This document shows, in pieces, positions 57,700-64,000 of a DNA stretch of 64,000 nt. The translations under genes and the position numbers were made by a program. Source of the DNA: Gnetum montanum (lineage: Eukaryota; Streptophyta; Gnetopsida; Gnetales; Gnetaceae); the NCBI GenBank assembly GCA_015680685.1, contig MNCI01002981.1, positions 322,061 through 386,060 on the forward strand, given 5' to 3'. Within the stretch, counting starts at the first letter, position 1. Each line of letters opens with the position of its first letter. The notes under the pieces are model-generated. The model was not told the DNA's origin. It was given only the letters and a program-made list of their open reading frames with translations, and did not search any database.

Positions 57700-59930
57700 T
57701 AGGGATTTCACCCTACATAGTTGGATTAGGTGGTAGTGGAACTATTGGTGGAAGAGATGTAGCCGAATGAGAAGGATGATATGCTTGTGGAACATTGCCC
57801 CTAGAAGAGGGAGTTCCATAATACTCGTAGGCTTGGTAGTGAGGTTGAGGAGTGATGTGACCAGTAGAGTCATGTGGGGAGATTGGCTGCTGCACGTAAT
57901 ATCCATATGGGTTAGGTTTCTGGTAAGGATATTGTTGCCTTAGTGGTGGAATTCCCCATGACTGTGGATGCTACCACTATTGATATTACTCAATCGGTTG
58001 TGATGGAGTTCCAATGGGATAATATGTTAAGGGTTGGTGGAACTACCTTGGGTTACCTTGAGGATAAGGTGACCTTAGGGGTGTTTGCCTTTTGTTTAAT
58101 CATGGGTTGAGTACATACATTCTAGACTCCTACAAATGTGAGATTATAGGGAAACATCCCTTAGGATGGTCATATTGACATATCTCACATCCACTATCAT
58201 TGTTTGTTTCCAAATCCAGAACCTCTTCAATGATGGCAACTTTGCCCTTGCCCTTGCTATGTGCATGTTCAACCTCTTTCTTTTTTCTTTTCTCACTACC
58301 TTGCTCTCTAGACTCCTCTACTATTTTAAGAATAGTTTAAAATCTATTGTCTAGGGAATCCCACATTTGGTCTACCTTTTTTGAAGCTTCTGATGTCATC
58401 TTTTGGATAGGCAAAGTTTTCCTATTCACTATCTCTTCAAGTGGTGACTCTTCTTCATCTTCACAAAATTTTACTCCCCTCTTCTGAAGGGAAGGATCTC
58501 GGTTATACTCTTTCACACTTTCTCTCTTCAGTAGCTCACCTTTTTCCTTAGCAACTTGCTCCAATAGTCTTTGAATTTGATGGGACCTAAGCTTGGATAG
58601 TCTCCCTTGGGCATAAGTCCCATGGGTTCTTCTTGTTTCATGCCTAAGCTCATCCACAAGATGGCACAGTTGATCCCTTTGCGAATAACCATGGCCAAGA
58701 CAACAATGTAACAGTGCATAGTATCGGCCCATGGCAGCATCCAAGGGTTCATGTCCTCCTTGTTTCTAGCCTTGGATTTGCTTTCACAAGTTAGACACTC
58801 AAGAGTATGTTTAGTACTTGTTATTAAATAGTTCTAACATAGTACTCCACCTATGAATGGATTCCACTTCTAAAGATTGGTACCAACTTTCCACTTCTTT
58901 AACTAATGTCTGTGGGAACAACTTAAGTTTTTGCCATTCATTCTCTATATTTTGTAAGGCACACGCATCATGGAATACTTGTAACTGATTCTGAGGATTA
59001 GTGTTGTATCCCCCTTGAAATTGTGGATTGTTGTTCATATCTAATCTCTTGATCCTACTATCCTGCTAGTGCCTTGTTGGAATTCTAACAACCTCAGTTA
59101 TATCTAACATACTTTGAGTAGTGAATAGGGGTTCATCATGATTGTCTTGTCCATGGCGTCTATGATGCCTATGTTATTCCTTACTCTCCCTTCTTCTATG
59201 TTGTGACTCTCTAGAGTGCCCTCATCCCCTTTCCCTGCTATTTCACCTATGTCTTCCACTTTGCCTACCCTTATCCCCATGGTCTTTTTCTTTATGACTA
59301 CGTCTGGATACTAAAGGAGAGGGTGAAGGAGATGATGAAGGTGAAGAAGAAGGAGAATAGTCACCATACTGGTGTCTGCTACCTTCTCTTTTGTGGTCTT
59401 GACCCCGATTGTGATTGCAATCAGAATGTCCACCTTTATCATGAGTTCATGTCCCTTTTTTTGATCCTTTGTGCCCATGGGTATCAAAACCTGGGTTATG
59501 AATAGTTGAATGAAAGTTCTGATACACAACCCCTTGGCCAAAGTCAAGGGGAGGAACATCATTGTGTGAGCGACTACCTGAGGTAGGTTCACCATCGTCA
59601 TTTTCACTTAAGACATGTGAGGCATCTTGGAACCACTTAACCTTCAAAGATTTATGATGTCTCTCCTGTTGAAAGTACCTTTGTGTTGTGCCTCTATGGG
59701 ATAGTATTCTCTTGAGTCACAGTCTTGCACAACATATTTTGCATGTAAGTGCGGCATGCCACTTCGTGTGAGAGCATGAAGAAGCATGCTTGGGACTAAA
59801 TGATCGGGAGGTAACACTATGTTACCTTCTAAGTCTTGCCAACGTAGTTGTTCATCTTGATGATGGATAAAGGTGAAGTCTGGTAGATACTCATTGGGAT
59901 GAATATATACCACTTAAACTTGTTCAGGGA
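57700..59930 (-). pseudogene. gag: gag, element F
   Basis: The N-terminal domain 59913-59644 is open (MVYIHPNEYLPDFTF, LRWQDLEGNIVLPPD, YYPIEAQHKGTF). The middle is Ser/His-rich. The core 59038-58811 reads FHDACALQNIENEWQKLKLF, and 58744-58337 has a 135-residue frame (GRYYALLHCCLGHGYSQRDQ). The intact short CCHC motif C-E-I-C-Q-Y-D-H-P-K-G-C is near 58190-58155. A Pro/Gln/Tyr-rich tail follows to 57700. Confidence 0.85.
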
Positions 59931-60137
59931 CTAGTAGATCAACGTCATGTGTATTGCACCATTGATTGTTTCCTATTTTAGACATAGACAATGAGGCAAT
60001 TTTGTATGAAGAAGGAGACATACTTGTCTGTTCAGTGTGCAATGTATTCTTGTTTATTATTTTTTGAACCAACCCTAAGGTTTTGTTCCAATGATGTGAA
60101 TGATTTCCTAAGTTCTAATTAGTGCACAAACAATGAA

Positions 60138-60157
60138 GTCCCCAACAATGACACCAA
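60138..60157 (-). promoter_or_regulatory. Primer-binding site, element F
   Basis: On the minus strand TTGGTGTCATTGTTGGGGAC, tRNA-Arg type, directly next to the LTR. Confidence 0.82.
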
Positions 60158-61156
60158 TGATTAGTGGCGAGGTACCCCTATGCTCAACCATACAAATACA
60201 AGCATTTCACACATGATCTAGTCAAATTCCAAGGAGTAATACCTATGCGCCTTTGTGGAACAAGGATGGTTTGGTTGATTGTTGTCTTCCCAAACTTACT
60301 TGTATGTCATGATTGTATGGTTAAGTAAGCTTGAGACATATTATTTTTACAGCTTTTATGTTTTTATGTCTTGCTGCTAATAAGGGAGAATAGAGAGATA
60401 ACTAAGTGACTAATTTAACTTAACTATTGATTAACTAAGCTTTAAACTAATCCTAACACCAATATCCATTCTCACTTGCCATACACATCCTGAACCAATG
60501 CAACACTACTGGGATTACCAAATGCTAATCGTTACTGGGTTACCAAGTGTTACATGCATGCCCGAAGTGATCGTATTGTGTACTTTAATGATTTGCTTAA
60601 TTGATCAAAATGAATTGCTATGCTAATAACATAAATGTAAAGTGCATAAAATAAAATAAAATAAAATAAATGCATAAGAAAATAAAATAAAAGAAATGTG
60701 TAAGAAAACAAATCTCAAGTGATGCAAGGATGAATCGAAGAGCTTGTCTTTATTGCTGTACACAAGTTGTGCTCAAGTACACAATGCTCGAATAAAGATC
60801 CGTCCACACTTAGATGTCCTGCTGTGGGCACTTGGAAAATACTCTAACTATAAGAGTTTCACTACTTGACTACTACAAGACTCTTTTCCTTAGAGTTCCT
60901 CTTGACTCCTTTTGCTGAATTACTCCCTATTGTACACTTGGGCACTGTATTTATAGGCCTAGGAGTAACTTGAGAATAAATGCTCTAATAATAACCACTC
61001 TAATAATTAGAGTAACCAATCTAATAATTAGAGTAACTACTCTAATAATAATCACTCTAATAATTAGAGTAACTACTCTAATAATAACCACTCTAATGAT
61101 TAGAGTAATTTCTCTAATAATAACCACTCTAATTATTAGAGTAACTACTCTCATCA
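60158..61156 (-). repeat. 5' LTR of element F
   Basis: The LTR is 999 bp; on the minus strand it starts TGATGAGAGT and ends ACTAATCA. TATA box CTATAAATA is at 60957-60949. The poly(A) signal AATAAAG at 60754-60748 faces CTTTATT at 60797-60791. The minisatellite occupies the first 160 bp of U3. Confidence 0.9.
60985..61150. repeat. Minisatellite of CTCTAAT-N-ATTAGAG palindromes, F 5' LTR
   Basis: Near-palindromes CTCTAATAATTAGAG or one-base variants start at about 60998, 61019, 61054, 61091 and 61127, separated by TAATAATAACCA-type spacers. They lie upstream of F's TATA box. Confidence 0.9.
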
Positions 61157-61161
61157 TAAGG

Positions 61162-61378
61162 CAAGCACCCAAAAGGTTTCCCTAAATAAGGGAACCTCAA
61201 GCAGTGCCACCAACAATAAGCCTACTATCCAAGTGGAGCTGCACCACAACCTGATGAGTAGTACCATCAATGGCAGCACCCACAATCATAAGGGATGCCA
61301 TTACCAAGGTAGCAATACCTTTATCGGTAGCTTGATCCATATGGGTATTATGTTCAGTAGCCCATTTCTCAACAATAT
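61162..61378 (+). pseudogene. gag: gag C-terminus, element D (part 2), ending at a deletion
   Basis: Continues D's gag after F (CAAGCACCC; then the Pro/Gln/Tyr-rich tail CCAACAATAAGCCTACTATC). Near 61370-61380 it jumps to sequence equivalent to B position 22385. About 1 kb holding the gag end and the whole protease is missing. Confidence 0.78.
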
Positions 61379-61399
61379 GCATGGAATAAATTAAGAGCT

Positions 61400-62640
61400 T
61401 GATGAGTGCCTATGTTGAAAGAATGGATGAACTAGAGCTAGTCTGTTGCCAACTCTTAAATGATGAACTTGATGATACCAACTAGGAAGAGTTGGAGATC
61501 CCTAAGAGCCTTAGGCAAGAGCCCCTAGAGTTGAAACCTCTCTTAGCTGGAATGGAATATGCTTTCCTAAAAAATGGCAAGCTAGTTATTACCAATGCCA
61601 ATCTTGCTCTTGAACAAAAAGAGAAGCTATTAAAGGTGGTCAAAAAATGGTTAATAGCCTTTGCCTAGTCATATCATAAATTGACTAAAATTGATCCATA
61701 GATATGCCAACATTGCATCTATATAAATGCCTCCATGAAGTCAAAGAGGTAATCATAGCAGCAATTAAATTCCAAAATAAAGTAGATCATCAAAGAGGAT
61801 ATTGAATAACTTATTAAGGTGAAGTTCATCTATCCCATTATGGATAGTGAGTGGGTTAGCTTAGTTGTGATAGTACCAAAGAAAGGTGGCAAATGGAGGG
61901 TTTGTATTGACTTCAGACTATTGAACATGATGACATACAAAGATCATTTTTCAATTCCATTTGTGGGTCAAGTATTGGTCACCATTTCTAGGCATTGCTA
62001 TTAAAAAATTTTAGATAGTTATAGTGGTTATAACCAAATCTAGATCGCATCCAAGGATTAGGCCAAAACAGCTTCACAGGTACCTGGGGAACTTTTGCAT
62101 ACATAAAGATGCCATTTGGTATATGCAATGCCCCTGCAACCTTTTAATGCCTTGTATTGAGCATCTTTCAACAGAAGGTTGCTAGTAGCGTAAAGTTCTT
62201 CATGGATGACTTCTCCACTTATGGGGCTACGTTTGAGCAAGCTCTGAACTATCTTAAGCAAGTGCTAAATAGATGTGTGGAGACAAGCTTTTTCTCAATT
62301 GAAAGGAAAGCCATTTGATCATCTGGGAGGGCATTGTTTTGGGGCACAGAATATCATAAGAAGGGATGGAGGTGGATCCTAATAAAATAAGGAGTTATCT
62401 AAGGAATTACTCACCACCTGAAAATTTTCAAAGATGTCTATTAATTTCTTGGTCACACTAGCTACTATTAACACTTCACAAAAAATTTCTCTAAGGTCGT
62501 CAAACCATTGGTGGAGCTTACAAAGAAGGATACGACATTTTTCTAGACCAAGGAATGTGAGAATGCATTTTAGCAACTCAAGCAAAAGCTCATAAAAACT
62601 CCAACTCTATGAGCACCTAATTGGTCCAAACCATTTCATA
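61400..62640 (+). pseudogene. pol: Reverse transcriptase, element D
   Basis: LEIPKSLRQEPLELKPL near 61494, then EYAFLKNGKLVI. The open part 61819-62004 reads FIYPIMDSEWVSLVVIVPKK and KWRVCIDFRLLN. The active site FMDD is at 62199-62210. TAG stops at 62041-62043 and 62059-62061 match those of B and C, while the SPWG Trp codon is intact. Confidence 0.85.
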
Positions 62641-63010
62641 TTATGACAAATGCTTTCATTCATGCTTTGGAAGCCATGCTTAAATAGTTGGATGATTAGA
62701 AACATCCTTACTATATCTATTATGCAAGCCAAAGTATTATGTGTAAATAGTTGAATTACACTACAATAGAGAAAGAATTGATGGCAAGGGTGTATGCCTG
62801 GGAGAAATTTAGGAGTTATGTCCTTGGGTACAAGGTGTTCATGCATATAGACCATAGCGCAATCCAATTCCTTATGAATAAACCAATGATGAGCCCCTGT
62901 GTCATATGGTGGCTAGTGATCTTACAGGAATTCAATCTTCCAATGGTAGATTGAAAAGAAAGTGAGAACATAGTCATTGACCACTTGTCTCGATTGAGAA
63001 GGGACAACAA
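62641..63010 (+). pseudogene. pol: RNase H, element D
   Basis: The segment 62751-62954 reads LNYTTIEKELMARVYAWEKFRSYVLG and IDHSAIQFLMNKPMMSP, ending HLSRLRR near 63000. A stop replaces Gln upstream. Confidence 0.82.
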
Positions 63011-63119
63011 AGAGGAGGAGAGCCCACTTTCTAATCAATTTCTAATGATATCCTATTTGCTGGTGCTATAAATGAACAAGTGTTTACTAAACCTAACTAG
63101 TACGATGGCATTCTTACCT

Positions 63120-63357
63120 ACCTTCTCATCTAGGAGATGCAATAAGAGTTGGATAATAGGAAGAAACAATGGTTTCTGCATCAAGGGAAACCCTTCATGG
63201 AGACCAATGGACACCTTTACAAGGTATGTGACAATAGTCTAATTTGTTGATGTGTTCCTAATGCTGGTCAACTGTGTGTTCTCCAAGATTCTCACAAGGG
63301 CCCTCATGGGGGCAACTATGCTTGAAGATGCACAACCATTAAGATCTTGATGGCAGG
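63120..63357 (+). pseudogene. pol: Integrase N-terminus, element D (cut by H)
   Basis: Reads KQWFLHQGKPFMETNGHLYK and then CTTIKILMAG, the start of the HHCC region, and ends where LTR H begins. The remaining integrase is beyond the window. Confidence 0.78.
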
Positions 63358-64000
63358 TCATAAAGTGCCTCTGGTTAGTCACGTTGACAGAATTCCATTA
63401 ATGCAACCTTGTTGACATAGGGTTTCCCATGTTGATGTGTACCTATCGACTTGGCACCCTAGTAGGTTTATAAATATGATATCCCAACTGTGTTAATGGA
63501 GAGTTAGAATTTCATTTGCTAGCAAAATTCTTACAATTTGTTTCTGTAAGAGATAAAACTATTTTCTAAGTGCATGTAGCAAGAGTCAAGGAGTGTATGG
63601 ATCTTTATTTGAGCACTTTTGTACCCAAGCACTGCAGTGTGTGCGACAATAAATATGAGCTTTTTGATAAACCTTGCAACACTTAGACTAGCTTAATGAT
63701 TTATTTATGCATTTATTATTTTCATTAATTAAGTGATTAATTAAGCTAAGATGATTAAGAATTTATGTAAGTAATTAATTAAAGTAAATAGACTATCATA
63801 CATAAGTACAACCACTTTGAGCATACGTATAACACTTGGTAATTCTAGTAGTGCTTAATGCTTGGTCACCTAGCAATGTTGTACATGTTTAGGATGTGTA
63901 CAAAAGGTGGTATTAGATGCTTATGTTAGGATAGTTAGTTATTAATTAGCAATTAAATTAGTAGAATTGGTTAATCAATTTACTCTCAATCTATTACCAA
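63358..64000 (+). mobile_element. Element H: LTR start of another element, inserted in D integrase
   Basis: Sequence after GGCAGG is LTR-like: GTTGAC repeats as in C's U3 (63380-63450), TATA box TTATAAATA (63468-63476), CTTTATT (63603-63609) opposite AATAAAT (63648-63654), then the same U5 motifs. It runs off the window, so solo LTR and full element cannot be told apart. The exact first base is uncertain by a few bp. Confidence 0.78.

Larger units (their letters stand above)
51250..61156 (-). mobile_element. Element F: Ty3/gypsy element, minus strand, nested in D gag
   Basis: Minus-strand order: 5' LTR 61156-60158, PBS, gag, protease, RT, RNase H, integrase, 3' UTR, PPT, 3' LTR 51874-51250. 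Flanks GAAGG (51245-51249) and TAAGG (61157-61161) form the target duplication, and D's gag resumes with CAAGCACCC. F's catalytic motifs are the most intact of the B/C/D group. It lacks the coiled-coil ORF. Confidence 0.9.
29687..64000 (+). mobile_element. Element D: Ty3/gypsy element inserted in LINE copy 2, split by E, F and H, runs off the window
   Basis: D parts are the LTR 29687-30545, PBS, gag 30770-32600, 8 bp at 51242-51249, gag 61162-61375, RT/RNase H/integrase start 61400-63357, then LTR H. Its left target duplicate would be CCATG (29682-29686). The protease is deleted. The 3' LTR is outside the window. Confidence 0.85.

Noticed and set aside
60951-61185. Repetitive frames such as LIIRVVTLIIRV (both strands)
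   Set aside because: They arise from the LTR minisatellite and cross the LTR boundary; not proteins.

Overview
This window looks like intergenic heterochromatin from a large seed-plant genome. It is AT-rich, CpG-poor and built almost entirely from decayed retrotransposons. A gymnosperm or another slow-purging giant genome is my inference from the old, diverged yet still complete nests; the sequence does not name the species. I found no intact protein-coding gene. The only host-gene trace is a short cullin-like fragment on the minus strand near 1.5-1.86 kb.

Left part. A LINE ORF2 3' fragment (about 1-1200) is followed by the cullin-like fragment. A tRNA-like head lies at 2620-2690. Then comes the 3' end of LTR element A: a coiled-coil extra ORF, the PPT and one LTR, to 4914. 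Element B (plus strand, 5248-28375) is a complete Ty3/gypsy element of the Tat/Athila type. Element C (6439-19451), a close relative, sits inside B's gag. 5-bp target duplications support both.

Right part. A second copy of the same LINE (29305-29686) is cut by element D (plus, from 29687 past the window end). D's gag is hit by two minus-strand elements only 8 bp apart: E (32601-51236, Athila-like, with canonical gag zinc knuckle) and F (51250-61156). D's integrase is hit by a further LTR, H, at 63358. E's 3' LTR is in turn hit by element G (33569-40685), a deletion derivative with no RT or integrase. The nest is therefore LINE < D < E < G.

Common plan of A-D and F-H: an LTR of about 0.8-1.0 kb (TGAT...ATCA); a tRNA-Arg-type PBS where the 5' junction is seen; gag with a conserved N-terminal domain, a Ser/His/Arg-rich middle and a short C-terminal CCHC-like motif; then protease, RT, RNase H and integrase without a chromodomain; a long 3' untranslated region; and a PPT. 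C and A also carry a coiled-coil ORF after pol. Every gene is broken by stops and frameshifts, very often TAG in place of Gln or Trp codons.

The most novel signals are RNA-level structures shared by these elements. One is a 3'-UTR hairpin whose stem co-varies between elements and whose loop is an A-rich tract. The other is a stem-loop that places the AATAAA poly(A) signal of nearly every LTR opposite a CTTTATT arm.
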